A stretch of 64,000 nt of DNA from Nautilus pompilius. Its lineage: Eukaryota; Mollusca; Cephalopoda; Nautilida; Nautilidae. Below, piece after piece: positions 11,601-23,818 of this stretch. The DNA lies in contig JACATO010000967.1 of the NCBI GenBank assembly GCA_018389105.1, forward strand, positions 1-64,000. The letters are read 5' to 3'. A program made the position numbers and the translations under genes. Numbering within the stretch: the stretch's first letter is position 1; the number at the start of each line of letters is the position of its first letter. The notes beneath the pieces are model-generated. The model ran no database searches. It saw nothing but the letters and a program-made list of their open reading frames with translations, and had not been told where the DNA came from.

Positions 11601-13064
11601 GTTGGGCTGGAGAATTTTCAAGCTTTTTATGGGCTGTTGTCAGCAGAATCAGGTGGGAGTGGAATTTTGGAATTGGGTGGGTGGGTTGTCTGGTAGGCCT
11701 GTGCTATGCTATAAATAGAAGTTGGGGGGGGGGATGACCACCGTCAACAGAGTAGCTGATGCGTCAACAGAGTAGCTGATGCGGAGTTGACAGCAGGAAT
11801 TTCTTGGCTCTAACTTTAGCAGCGGCAATGCAGAATTGGTTGACGTCAGACCATTCTGCCGTGGTAAGTGGTCCCCGGACCTTGCTCCTCACTAGGTGCA
11901 AAAGAAGAAGAAAAAATGGACTGGCAGCAGCTTGTATATAAATAAATGGTAGGAACCAGGGCTGTTGTAAGTGGAGGGCTCTGTAAAATTTGGAACATCT
12001 GATACCCAGGTTAGGAGGTCACTCGATCTTTGTGGCATAAACGATTTTGGTCAATTTGGGCTAAAAAATGGCCAAAGGTTATAGCTGCAGGGTTTTTTAG
12101 GAGAGTCTCACTTCTGAACAACCCCTCCTCCCCCTCCCTGTTTTGAGTCTCTCTCGGGCTATGTATGGGTCATTGAATAGAGTGGCATAGTTCTGATGTC
12201 TCCCAAGTTTAAAATTTGTCTACTACAAGAAATTTCCCCTTTTTACTTCTAATTCAATGCTATGTAAAACCTGATAAAGTGGTGAATATTATGTTAATGT
12301 GATTGGTTGGTGCTTTTAATGTTATATTTTAAATTTAATCCCTTCATGTTGCCAGTAATTAAAAATGTAACTTTTTAAAAATTTTATTTACATTAACAGA
12401 ACTGTAAACTGTCAGATTAGCACTTGTAATTAAAATGCTTCCTAGGCATTCTTAAGGGAAAAGGTGCAATTAACCATATCAAATTCCTAGTGTAAATTAA
12501 ATATCCAGTAACCGGGAGCAGTCATCTTCAGTTGGAGAAAAGTGCACTGAGAGAAATTGAAAGTAGATTATATTGTTTGCTTTTAAGAGAACTGGTTTTA
12601 GGTTGATAATTAATACATCTTATTCCCACTTATGCATGTGTAACAACACCGCCCCTTTAAGTGCCTTATGTCTTGCATAAGTTTGCTGCAGTGAATTTAG
12701 ATAACCAAGCTGTACAATCACAGTCTTCCACCTTAATTTTAAGGAAATAATTCTCAAAATTTGGTAACTTTTTTTAAAAAATTTTTAAAATTATTATTAT
12801 TGTAATGAGAGTCTGGTCTCGCCGAGAAAATAGAATGCAGTATCCAAGTGTAGCTACTTTCTGAAGGTCTGCGCGTGCAAAGAGTTCTTTTCTGAAACAT
12901 TGATCCCTGGGTCTTGAATGAGAAGGCGCCCAGCAGCCTTCTGGGAGTGTTTGGGCACCCATCGGGGCTGGTGACCGTTGTTTATGTACTGGGGGTGGAT
13001 GGATGTACAGCCAGTACTTGCTTGGCATCTTTGAATTTCACCCGTTCCACCTGAATAATTAATA

Positions 13065-13100
<36 letters not shown>

Positions 13101-16100
13101 TCTTTGGCGAACAAAGCCCAACATTCAGATGAACGATACACCGGCCCAACAACGAGAACAGGAGCGACGGCTCCCCATCTTCCCCTTCCTCCTCCTCCTC
13201 TTCTTGCTCCCCATCTTCCTCCTCCTCCCCGGTCCGAGAAAGTTTCAAAAATGCAAAAAACTACCGCAAGTTCCCGGTTCGCCCCCTTTCAAACGCAGAA
13301 GCCGTCTGTCTGGGTTTTTAGGGATACGAACCCCCTCCCCCCCCCCGACGGCTTGGAAGCGAAGTGTGTCAGCTTAAATTATTGCTGGTAACGGTCTCTG
13401 GGGGTGGGGGTTAGGTTCTTTGGGCTTGGTCTACAGCTCCGGCCGGGGCTGGTGATGGAGCTGCGTAGTCATGGTTATCGCTAACAAGCATTTGTTGTTG
13501 TTGTTGTTGTTCCTGGCAGATGCCAGAATAATGTCCCCCGCGTGAGAGAAGTTGGGGCCTGGAGGAAATGCGCGCTGATGGACTGGTACAGATGAGGGGA
13601 GGGGCCTCGGTCATGTCCTGGTGGTCGGTTAGGGTAGATGAACCCTTACGAGAGGGGGTTTGTTAGTTTCATCGACGGAGTGGACGACAATGGACTGGTA
13701 GGGGATCCCTGGGGCCGCGGGGGGCTCTTGTTAATTAGCGCGAAATACCGTTCTCGTTAGTGCGAGGCTGGCTGGTCCCCTGCCGGCGGGGGGTTGTGGG
13801 TAAGGGGGAGATTCCACACCACGATAATTTAAACCGCCAGTACTTGGCGGGCGAGCTGGTCCTTCCTCGGGGCCCACCACGGCGACGACCCCCGCCGCCA
13901 TTCGTTCCGTCTGCTCCTCCAGCAAACCTTGGAGGGGCTCCACGGGGGAGCGAGCAGCGGTAACATAATATTAGCTTAAATAAACGGGGGCTGGGGCAGC
14001 CCTGATCCAGGGTCGGCCGGTCGGAGGCTCGCCTCCGCTCCCAGCCCGACACCATAAAAGGAGTCGCCGGGCTGACCTAGTTTGGGGCTCTGGCAGGCGG
14101 GCGGGTCCCACAAGGGGAACCGGAAAAAGGTCCAGGCGCTCCACTTGGCCGACACCCGGACACCCACTGCGGAATTCCGACAAGGCTCGCGTTACACCGG
14201 CGGGATTAACCGCCCGTAGGGGAAAGGGACCAATGGCGTCCACTGGTCGGAGTCAGGGGCCAACGAGTCTGACAGGGTTACTACTAACGCCAAGTGGAGG
14301 AGGGAGCAGAAGCATCTATACCCCCTTCCCCCCCTCCAATTCTTCACTAGCAAATGTATGCACAGGATTGCAGCAGCCCCCATTCCGACAGGTTATCGTC
14401 GAGAGAGCCCCAGCGATAACGGCTTTCCTGACGTTTCTAGTCCATACAGCGGCTGTTGTCATCAGAGGGTTAACAAACTCTGGAAGAGTACCTACCCCCG
14501 CCCGCCCCAGTTTCCTGGTCTGGCTTAGTTCTGACCCCTTGGCAACAACAACAACAACAACATAAACGAAGTACTGTCATCTGTACACCCCCCCAATCCC
14601 TGCTTCCCTTACTCGTTTCCTATCCTTATTCCTCCTAAACAAGCAACTTGTTAAATTGGAGGAGTGATGCCCAAAGTTATGAAATCTGGGGCTAAATTCA
14701 ATAATAGGCTCATGTTTTCTATAAAAACATGGGGGGTGTTGTTGTTGTTTTTTGGTAACCTGAGCTCCCCTACTTGAGAAAATAGGTCTCTTTGAAGGGT
14801 CTGGATTTTGGTTGATTTATTTCCAGTACAGCCATAATTAAACACTTAAGGGCAAATCAACTTCTCCCTCCCCCCCCCCGCCAAACCCTGCCCCAGGCAT
14901 TTCTTTTTCCCTTTAATATAAAAATTACCCCCTTATCCCCTTGGTATTTTATTCAAACTTTCTAATTATCTTTAAAATTCTTTGTTGTAGTTAATGAGAG
15001 CTTTCTACTTGTCAATAATCTCTATTTCTGCTACTAAAATTTAGGGAAGAAATGAGGGGGAGAGTTTGTGCACGCGAATATAGGTTTCAGTTATTTCAAA
15101 AGTACAGAAAGATATCCTCATAACCCCCCCCAAAACAATCATTTTCTTCAGTGCCAAGAAAAATTCATTTTTTTTTCTTCCTAATTCATTTGTGAATTTG
15201 CTTCCTCTATATAAAGTCCGTGCCCTTTAATTGTCTATTGAAAAAGTCAATAGATTTAAGATGCTATGGCATCTCCTTACTTTAGTTTACACGTAATTAA
15301 AATAGATAGGCCTACAGAGCTGTGAACTCATTCAGTCCACTCAGCTTCTTGAGCATCTGCTGCTGTTTGATTTGGTTTTGGTGCTAATTGTAAATTAAGA
15401 GATGTGTATTTAAGTTAGAAGTGAATAACCTTGGAGGTTGCCAGCTTGCTGCTTCTTTTTAAACTCGCTTGGGGTAGAAAAGAGCAGAAGAATGTCAGAC
15501 CCGGTGCGAGTGGTGCATGAATTTGATCTTGGGCAGGACTGGTCGCTTGCGTCGTTACTTTTGCCTCCAAAGTGTTAAAATGCTACGGTGTCAGTCTGTG
15601 GTATGTTTTGGTGAAATCCTTGCGCAATAAAAGTTTTGTTTTCAGAGTTTAAACAAGGGTTCAGTTTGTGGGAGATGCATCGAGAGGGGGGCACTTGGTA
15701 CAAATCCCTAACACACGCGGTTAAGTTGAACAGACTGGCTAAGTGGAAGTTGTTTGTATCGTGTCTCTCCTGCTGCCATTCTGAATAAATTATGCCAGAG
15801 TGTGTAAATTTTTCTCTCTCACTGGTTCTACCTTCTTAATGATTAAGGGCTGGTTTGATGTGGTAAGGATGCAGGGCTAATTGCACATGTCTCTGGTACA
15901 TTTGTCAACTACTTCTAGTCAACGTACAAGGGTAACTAGGAATTACTGATTTTTCTCTTTGCTTCAGGCCTCTACGTGATGGAAACCTAGCGGAGAACCA
16001 AGTCCTGGACAACAGCAGGATTTTGCTTTTACCAAACATGGAGAGCGGCATGACAGTGAGTAGACTGCTTCTGTCCATCCTGGGGTGCCACCTCTTGATC

Positions 16101-19100
16101 CGAGAGGTGCACCAAGTCAGTCTACCAGAGTTCTAGATCGAGCTCTAGCCCTTAGCTTCCTTGGCTTTTTAGTTGTCCAACTATAGGCTCCCTAGTTTTT
16201 TTTTTTGTGCCAATGAATGCTGGTTGCTGTTAATATTGAGAACCAATGATATTGATTTCACTGATTCTGTTGAGAAAGAGAGTGCATAGGTGTCACTTCT
16301 GTAAATTTTACTTCGATGTTCTCGGTGAGGCTAAAGTTATTAATGTAGACTTTAAGCAGTGAGAGACCCCTTGTGAATAACCGATGCCTGAATTTAGCGG
16401 GCTGCTGATTTGTCAATTTTCAAAACTAAGTTTACTACTGTACATACAAAGTTGATGACTTTTGTTTCACTTGGATTGCTAGAGATGCGTGCCCAAGGGA
16501 TTTTCAAACGAGAGCCAGCTGAAACACCACCATTAATGGTTTCTGGCTAGGTTTCATTTCCATGCTCCAAGTATATTTAAGAATCTAATTTCTTAAATGT
16601 TGAAATTAACTTTAAAATGCCCATGAATTATCCTTTGATTGGGTTCTTAGATTGATGATCAATAGTGGACTATTCATTGGATATGGAAGGCAGTTGAGTT
16701 TCCTACTTCTCTAACTGTAGAGCCCTTATACAAAGACCTAGCTGTTTACTTCCTTCCAAAAGTTTAAATCTGTCTGTCTTTAAATGTGAAATCTGTTGGT
16801 GTACTCTTTTTTAATCACTGTTTTACATCTTTAATTAAATAAAATGCTCTTTAACACAGTTATCTGCCAGCAGGAGGGTCCAGCTGGGTTGACAGGTGCA
16901 GGAAGCTGGAACTCTTCACCGCCTCCTCTTAGTGCCCTAAAAAAAGTGTACTTTTAGGGATCCCTTACAAACTCCAGTAAGGTTTTTCTTTTTTTTTTTT
17001 CTCTTCAGTTCCACAGACCTGATGTCGGAGTTATCCAGGCCCTAGAAAACCTTTCAGATTCGCAGGTAATTGCCAATTTTCTTCTAACATATGGGAGATA
17101 TCTGGATGTTGCTGTAAGGTGCGGCATCTGTCTGTGCCATCTGCAGTAATAAAATGGCATCAACATTTTTTAAATGGAATAACTGCACGTGGAAGTGAAG
17201 TATGAGTTAAAAAAGAGTTTGGAAGCCTTAAGTGTACCCCAGAACTCTTCCACTCAATTTACTGCGTCGTTTTGAAGATGCTTGACAGGGGTCACTCCAG
17301 GGGAATTCTCTTTAAATGATCCATTTAATAGTAGGCAAGTAACTAGTTAATGATTTTAATTTTATTTTGATAGCAGGAAAATCACTACCTTTTAATAAAG
17401 ACACGGATAGATACATAAAAAGAAAAGGGGGGGTCGTCGATACCCCTCAATACACACCAACAAAACTAATATGAAATAAACCATCGTATCTATGTCTTCT
17501 CTATCCCTGGATGGAGAAGATCGATAATGTTCTGATCTTAAAGCTGCTTTGAACAGCGCATTTAGGTAAGTTGCATTTCTTCCATCAAGCTGTATTATCA
17601 AGACGCTAATTAATGCTTGTGCAGCTTCTGAATGTTGAATGATTTAAAAATTATATTTAAATATAATAATATAGATTTTTTTGTGTGAATGCAAGGTATT
17701 TTAAACATCGAAAAGATTCTATACAGCCATTATACCCCTTCTATTTAAAAAAAAAAAAAAATCTGACTTTCCCCTTAAGACCCCTTTTCTTACTGCTTCC
17801 AGTGTTAGCTCCTGTGTGGCTAGGAAGCTTATACATTTAAGAACCTGGTCAGGTGATCTAGGGCAGTGTTTTCCCTTCCCCACCTCTCCTGGAGTGTTGT
17901 GTAGTAAAGGAAGGATGCCTGGCCTGGCTGGCTTCACTAAGGGCAACCCACTCAGGCAGGTAAATATCTGGTTAATTTCAATTGACCTGTCCAGGTGAAG
18001 AGTGGGGGGGGGGTACTTTTCTTCCCTGGCTCATCTGGGACTTGGCCTAATTTCCAGAGACTGCATGGAGAACCCAGGAGACTCTCCAGCGAAACCTCAG
18101 ACATGTCAGTTCCGAAATTAGAGGCTGTGCACACAGGTTCTGCCAGTGATGACTCATCCATCTGCCTGAGAAGATGAATGCTGCTGGTCCAGAAGCATAA
18201 TCAATATGTTTGCCAGGCTGTATATTCAGCTCGCTCTCCCTCCCTGCCCAGCTGGTTGAGTTAGTGCCCCCCCCCTCCCTGTTGTCTCACAGCTCCTGCA
18301 TCCCATTTGTGGGGTCAACTATTTACCAGGAGAAACAAAGGGGGTACGACCAACCTAATTTAATTTAATTTAAGGGAGGTGAAGACAAAAATGAACTTTT
18401 AGACCATATTTGGACTGAATAAAACCCAGGTCATATCACCTGTCTTACAGGGTGGGGATCAACTCTGATGATATTGAACGGCAAGCATGCCATCCCTACC
18501 ACCACCCACCCCCCCTTTTTTGTGGTGGTCCCCAGAAACATTTGCGCCAGCCAGATTTTGTTTACCTTGGTTTTATCTTCCAATCCAAGGGCCCAAAGTG
18601 TAAGCGGAAAGATTTGTGATCTGATTACTAATGGGAAGGTTTTTGTTTGCAACACCTGCAACCTGGGCTACTTTGATGGACCTCTTGTGTAAACTGGCTG
18701 TCGGGTTAGAATTTTAGATCTTCCACTCTCCAAATAGTTTAATAGCTCCTTCAGAAACCCACCAAAGACAGAGGCATCAAAATTACTGAACTAATTGACT
18801 ATATATAAAAAAAAAAAAAAGGGTTTGAGTAAGTTTCACGAGAACTGGGTTTTTGATTTTAAAAAATCCACTGGCAATAAATGTACTTTATTTTCACTGA
18901 TTTTAAGGACAAGTTTACATTGTGTGCATGCGCTATAATTGTTGATCCGTGATCCTAAATGGTCGTTGGGAGATGCTGATGTTTTATTTCCTTCCTTCCC
19001 CTCCATATCCAGGTGAATGACTTCCTGTCTGGTCGGGCACCGCTGCTCTTGGCAATGCGACTTGGAGACCACATGATGTTTGTTCAGTTGCAGCTGTCCA

Positions 19101-21742
19101 CATCATCATGCAGTGTGCGGCATCCAAAGAAACCGGCTTCTGCAGCAGCGAGCTCTGCAGAGAGCAAGGACAAGCCGCCACAGACTATGCCAGGATCGGT
19201 GCTGAATCCATCTGCCCTGGCAGAGCTGGGTCAGTCTCTATCTCAGAAGTTGAGAGAATTCTCACGGTTGACAACAGTCCCCCATCAGAAGGTGAGCTGC
19301 TTCTACTTTGTTTTACAGTGAAGAAGAGAGACAATTTTTTAATTTAAGAAAAAAATGGGCTATTTTTTTAAAATTCTAGTTAGATTTTCAAGTTACAAAA
19401 TTAACTGCATTCTTTTGGGTTATTTTCTTATGCCATTAACCTTAAATGCTTTGTCTGACTTATATAGAAAAATAAGTTTGCTTTTTAAGGTAGTGCATTG
19501 AGTTTGGAGTCTTGAGTTATCAGCCCCCCTCCCCCTCAGTTCATCAGTTCAGATTTTAGAGCAGTAACACACCACCCCCTGTGTTTCCAGTGACCTCGAC
19601 TTGTTGTTCTGAACTTCTTGCAGCAGGTGTAGTGGTGGTGGTAGTTAATGTAGTAGGCCAGAGAAATTACTAGTCCACTGAATTGACTCAGCTATACAAA
19701 AGTACAAGACGGTTCAGCCAGTTTGCTGATTCAGTTTACTCTGAGGAAGGCTCTCCTCTCTCTCTCCAGACTCCATGCATTTCTCTAGCAGAATAGTAAA
19801 ACCAATCTTGCATGATGGGATGAGAGAGGGTAGTAGTTGCAAAATGGCAAGGCATTGTTTTCCCTGCAACACCTTTATCAAGTGCGGGTGGCTTGTTGCG
19901 CTATTAAGCCCGCCATTCGTCCCTGCCAGGAATTTTCAGATTGTCCCACAGTCTAAGGGAAGCTCTGGTTACCTTGTTAACAATCCAGAAACTGCTTCAG
20001 AGTTTTACGCAAAACTTTACTCTTCTCTAAAAAGAGATGTTACATTTTCAAGTTAAAATTTACTACTTTACTACATTAAAAACAGAACTTTTAAAAATGA
20101 AAAACAAGAACAAACCATCCCAGTTCTTCCACACTTAAAGACTCTCATTAAATTAATCCAGAGAGACTCCCAAGTAGTATCTGTAAAGTATTTCTTGCCA
20201 ATCAAAGGTAGGTAACTCTGCATTAATTCGCGTGCTTGGGTGAACTGCCCCTAAAAACGGACTCATTCTTCTACTATTCGATACTTATTCACTTGTTTTC
20301 TTTTTTTAAAAATAGGTTTCAGGAAAATCTAATCCTCCAGTTACCTCTGTTCCTGCTGCTACTCAGACAACATCGGCACAGGCTCCTGGTGCTGTCATAG
20401 AAAGTATGCATCACATAGGACAAGGTGTCTATTCAGGAACCTTCTCAGGTGAGGGTCAGCTTTGCAACTGCCTGCTGCCTTTGTGTAATTGAGAATGCAG
20501 ATGGAAGGCAGGAAGAAAAAAAAGCGTTATCCAAGAGACGGATCCTAATGCGCACAAGAGCCAGCTAACCTTGTGGCAGTGACACAATCGATGGGCCATT
20601 CCCCCACCTCCCCGTTGTAAAAATCATGGATTTTACCATCTTATTTATACCGACATGTTTTAAATATCTTCAACCGTCTCATAAATAGTATAACGCTGAA
20701 GCGCATGTATTGGTCGGTGTGTTTCTTATGGCACAAGATTCTCAGTAAAGGAACCTGCATCTGAAAATTTTTAAGTCTTGTTTTTTACTTCTACTAAAGG
20801 TACATTGGATCCCTCGCTTCAAGACCTCAATGGGAAACCCAAGCGCAATGTCAGCACAATTATTCATATCCTGAATGATCTGCTTAGAGCACAGCAGTTC
20901 TGCAGAGACAGACAGACTCCCAGTGCTGCATTCTTCAACATAAACGGTGAGTAGAAACAAGCTGGTAAAAAGCATCTCTTCGTTGCACCATGCAATCTGG
21001 TCCTGTTGCTTTGTGTACAGATAACCCTTTCTTTTGTGTAGGGCCTAGTCTGCTAATTCAGTATGCAGAAAGATGGAATTTTAAGGTGTCTACATTCTTT
21101 GAAATTCAGTCATTGTAAGGTGGCCATGCAACCCTTTTTAATATAAGGGAAGATAGATTATTAATAGGATTTTAAAATTGTTTCACAAATTTCACTTACA
21201 GCTTTGATATCAAGCCATTGTGTAACATACCTTGTCAGCACATCAAAAAGCCCTTAGTTTTGTCCTGCCTCAGGCCCCTTTTCAAATGCATGATGCCCCC
21301 TTCATGTCTCTGCAAGGGAAATTGTGCATCAATGAAGAGTAAAGATGCTGCTGCTAATCAGATGTAACCAGAAATTTTCAGTTAAGAAATCAGTGATAAG
21401 ATTACCAAAAAACACTTGAAAGTCCATGGAAAGACTTGAACTGAATTTTGCTCTATTTCAGATCTGCATGCTCAGCAGCCATGCAATGCTGCTGATGAGA
21501 ACAGTGCTCTTCGGGGAAAAGTGAGACACTTGCAGATGATGATGGAAGAGCGAAAGCTACGCCGGAAGGCACGGAGGGAGACAAAGGCTCCATACCACTG
21601 GTCAAGCCCCAAGGGCAACTTTGATATTTCTGCCTATGAGGATGAGCCATCCGTTAACTCCTCCATGGAACATGTGCCCCTGGAGGTTTCGGAGCCAGCC
21701 TATGCTAACCCCAACCTCGAACAAGAAAGCGTCTTCGTATGA
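5438..21742 (+). CDS. MIDN: Midnolin, whole gene (7 coding exons, 404 aa)
   Basis: CDS = join(5438-5667, 15968-16055, 17009-17065, 19013-19291, 20316-20448, 20800-20946, 21462-21742), 1215 nt including the stop; every junction is GT-AG and keeps the frame. An N-terminal ubiquitin-like domain (about residues 28-105) spans exons 1-2. It is followed by the family signature VNDFLSGR and [11 protein letters not shown] (about 126-150), a Ser/Thr/Ala/Pro-rich middle, [11 protein letters not shown] (about 255-264), [11 protein letters not shown] (exon 6), and a basic C-terminal helix with [10 protein letters not shown] and PYHWS (about 341-359). In mammals midnolin is a nuclear shuttle that takes immediate-early and other short-lived proteins to the proteasome without ubiquitination; the Ubl, the split Catch domain and the C-terminal helix are the known parts. 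All are visible here. The protein is somewhat shorter than human midnolin (468 aa), mainly in the low-complexity middle. It is convergent with TOE1. Confidence 0.95.
6313..6320. promoter_or_regulatory. Perfect CRE palindrome TGACGTCA (MIDN intron 1)
   Basis: The palindrome extends to 10 bp (GTGACGTCAC, 6312-6321). It lies 645 bp inside intron 1, still within the CpG-rich region. Confidence 0.6.
6619..6626. promoter_or_regulatory. Perfect CRE palindrome TGACGTCA (MIDN intron 1)
   Basis: Third full CRE, about 300 bp downstream of the one at 6313. The pair sits where a promoter-proximal intronic enhancer would be expected. Confidence 0.55.
11742..11781. repeat. Perfect 20-bp tandem duplication
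   Basis: The unit CGTCAACAGAGTAGCTGATG occurs twice head to tail, without a mismatch, inside MIDN intron 1. The lack of divergence suggests a recent slip. Confidence 0.9.
11841..11848. promoter_or_regulatory. Perfect CRE palindrome TGACGTCA (MIDN intron 1, distal)
   Basis: Fourth CRE, 6.2 kb into intron 1 and 60 bp downstream of the 20-bp tandem duplication. Confidence 0.4.
13056..13103. repeat. (AAT)n microsatellite
   Basis: About 14 AAT units. The preceding ~250 bp (12.8-13.05 kb) is richer in G+C than its surroundings and could be the body of a short retroelement with an AAT tail, but I cannot name it. Confidence 0.85.
13104..14565. other. GC-rich, CpG-containing block inside MIDN intron 1
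   Basis: Base composition changes sharply from AT-rich intron to GC- and CpG-rich sequence and back. It includes pyrimidine-rich stretches, a (GTT)n run near 13493-13510 and a (CAA)n run near 14545. Short open frames on both strands are typical of GC-rich DNA and show no recognisable domain. It may be a second CpG island, meaning an alternative promoter or enhancer. Confidence 0.5.
15968..16055 (+). CDS. MIDN: MIDN coding exon 2 (second half of Ubl)
   Basis: Acceptor TTCAG and donor GTGAGT. It completes the split Arg and encodes [11 protein letters not shown] and [12 protein letters not shown], the C-terminal half of the ubiquitin-like fold (short loop, then the last strand). It ends in phase 0. 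Confidence 0.95.
16056..17008 (+). other. MIDN: MIDN intron 2
   Basis: Ends in a strong T-rich tract followed by CTTCAG. No repeat family or other exon seen. Confidence 0.85.
17009..17065 (+). CDS. MIDN: MIDN coding exon 3
   Basis: A 57-nt, phase 0-0 exon encoding [19 protein letters not shown]. This matches the segment linking the Ubl to the first half of the Catch domain in vertebrate midnolin. Donor GTAATT is weaker than the others. Confidence 0.93.
17066..19012 (+). other. MIDN: MIDN intron 3
   Basis: A 1.9-kb AT-rich intron with a poly-A run near 17748 and a poly-G run near 18004. Nothing coding is supported. Confidence 0.8.
19013..19291 (+). CDS. MIDN: MIDN coding exon 4 (family signature)
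   Basis: A 93-codon, phase 0-0 exon. It begins [20 protein letters not shown] and continues MMFVQLQL, the most conserved block of midnolins. The rest is Ser/Ala/Pro-rich and probably disordered, with a short helix-like [16 protein letters not shown]. Donor GTGAGC. Confidence 0.95.
19292..20315 (+). other. MIDN: MIDN intron 4
   Basis: About 1 kb, acceptor TTTAAAAATAG. No other feature seen. Confidence 0.8.
20316..20448 (+). CDS. MIDN: MIDN coding exon 5
   Basis: Thr/Ala/Pro-rich linker, then [20 protein letters not shown]. The AVIES and GVxSGTFSGTL segment is shared with vertebrate midnolin. It ends in phase 1, splitting a Gly codon that exon 6 completes. Confidence 0.93.
20800..20946 (+). 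CDS. MIDN: MIDN coding exon 6
   Basis: Encodes [20 protein letters not shown] followed by [12 protein letters not shown]. The helix with ILNDLL belongs to the second half of the split Catch domain known from mammalian midnolin. It ends in phase 1 before GTGAGT. Confidence 0.93.
21462..21742 (+). CDS. MIDN: MIDN terminal coding exon 7
   Basis: Encodes residues 312-404 and the TGA stop at 21740. A charged helix ([20 protein letters not shown], about residues 332-351) corresponds to the conserved C-terminal helix that docks on the proteasome in mammals. [10 protein letters not shown] follows, then an acidic Ser-rich tail. Confidence 0.95.
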
Positions 21743-23019
21743 GGAATACACAAACACACTCACATACAAAAAAAAAAAAAAAAACTACCCGAAGTTTTGC
21801 TGATTGAAAAATTTCTCGGCAGTTTGAACCCCTTGGTCGGCTGCGCGCCGCCTTAGCTGCTGCAGCAGGTTTAACATGGGAGAGATGGTGTGCGAGAGAG
21901 TGAGCTGGAGGATGATGATGATGATGAATGCTGCTGATGTGGTGATTAGTTTCTGGGACAAAGGTGGAAGTTTCCAGTCATCTGACTGACAAGTCCTGGA
22001 ACTTGATGGTTGGTACACGGACAGTTTCATGTTGTTATACATGGATCCGGCTAGCACTGGATTGCTCTGCAGCTATCCTTTGATTCAAAGCGAGCAATGA
22101 ATGATGTCAGTGTATCCAGGTGTTGTTTTTTCTACATTTTTTTTGCCATGGGAACAGAATGACTTGACTGACCACCTACTGACTAACATTTGCTGGCAAC
22201 CAGTCAACACTAATTTGTGCACACACCCTGACTGACTGACTGACTGGTTTATTTTTAAAATTTACTATTTAATAGAAAATATTCACATTGAATTTATACC
22301 TTTTTTTTTGAAGATAACTTTGTGATTGCTTATTTTGTGAAAATAATATTACAGTTTAGATTATTTGACTATAACAAAAACACAAAAATCAAACTGTCCA
22401 GATTCCCTTTAAGATGACATCTGTTGTCCAGTCCACGATATACTTAAAACAAGCAAATTTAAACTAATCAATGGCACTTTTTTAATTTTCAATTTTTCAG
22501 TCCATCCACGATTTTAAGTTTGGTTAAAAATTCTGAATGTCATTTGGGAAGGTTATCACCTTTCAAGTTGTTTTCCAATCTCCTTTTTGTGGAGAGTTGA
22601 ACATTTTTTTCCCTACTGTTATGTTTTTTTTTGTATCATATACCTGCACTTCCCACTTGCTCGAGACCTGTGGATGGAGTTAGCCTGTAATTTGGCTATG
22701 GGCCAGTTCAGGTGGCTGGGAGAAGTGGAGATGTTTTAACCTGAAGCACCCGTGCTGCAATTTGAATGAGATTTTGTTCTTAGCACCAGAAATTTCAATG
22801 TTAGCGTAATAACTGTTTGAATATATCGTACCTTTTTATGTAATAGATGGTATTGAAAACTCTTTTGATTTTTTTAAAAATGTATTTTGTAATCTTATGT
22901 TGTGAGAATATGGTTATGGGTGGATAAACCTGTTTGTGTTTTGTGATACCAAAGTTTAATTTTCTTCATCACTAAAGATACAAACAAGTAACTGAATTGC
23001 TGTAACATTTCTACACTTG

Positions 23020-23025
23020 AATAAA
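23020..23025 (+). terminator. MIDN: Poly(A) signal AATAAA, proximal
   Basis: Canonical hexamer 1.28 kb after the stop codon, with GT- and T-rich sequence about 35-50 bp downstream. Confidence 0.6.
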
Positions 23026-23812
23026 ATCGGAGAAACCAAGTGTTTACTTAGCAAACTCTGTATGCCTCTTTTTTTCTTCTACTAATGAACACTTAAATTC
23101 ATATTATCCTATTTGTAAAATGCGGACAAATACTGTTGGAAGGTGGGGATGATACCTGCAGTAGTATGCAACTTTTAAATTCCATTAGGTGGCCCTTCAT
23201 TTCACTTTCAACAATGGAGGGATGACCGCAATATTCAAGCCAATGCTATGCTTTTATTCAATTTTGGAGTCTACCACCCAAACATCTTTTGAAGTACTAG
23301 ACTTCTAAAGGTTGGTGGGGGGTATTGTTTTTCATCTTTTATGCCCTTTAAAAACTACCTCCTCCCCATTTGAGAAAGGGAAGAACTGGGGCATAAATAA
23401 TTAAGCTTAAATTGGTGGAACACGCACAATTTTTAAATGAGCCGTTGGCAGTCTTTTCCATTAAGTCATTGCACTACAGCTTGATTGGCGTAAGAGAGCC
23501 AGCTCTAGTCAGACTTCTCCAGAAGACACTGGACATTTTGCCTCTAATCTTAGTACCAGAACTGGTACTGAATTTTTTTTTGACAGCAAATGTTTTTATC
23601 CTTTGGCAAAAACCCATATTTTATTAAAAAAAGTTTTAATGTAGGAATCTTTTTTTTTCTTTTCCTTTTCCTTTCCTTAACTTTTTGCCTGTAAGTGGTC
23701 CTGTTGTTGCAACTTACACGATGTCTAATCTTCTGGTTGTACCACATGTGTTGCTGTATCTTTCACATTTGTCTTTGTACATTTTTTTAAAAAACTTTTT
23801 TTCAACACTTGA

Positions 23813-23818
23813 AATAAA
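23813..23818 (+). terminator. MIDN: Poly(A) signal AATAAA, distal
   Basis: Second canonical hexamer, 2.07 kb after the stop codon and before the Tigger remnant. It would give a longer 3' UTR. Confidence 0.5.

Larger units (their letters stand above)
5668..15967 (+). other. MIDN: MIDN intron 1 (10.3 kb)
   Basis: Donor GTAAGG and acceptor TTGCTTCAG. It contains CpG-rich flank to about 6.9 kb, three perfect CRE palindromes (6313, 6619, 11841), poly-A, poly-T and poly-G runs, a 20-bp tandem duplication (11742), an (AAT)n array (13056) and a GC-rich block (13.1-14.6 kb). Otherwise the intron is AT-rich unique sequence. I found no coding exon in it that continues the midnolin frame. Confidence 0.8.
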
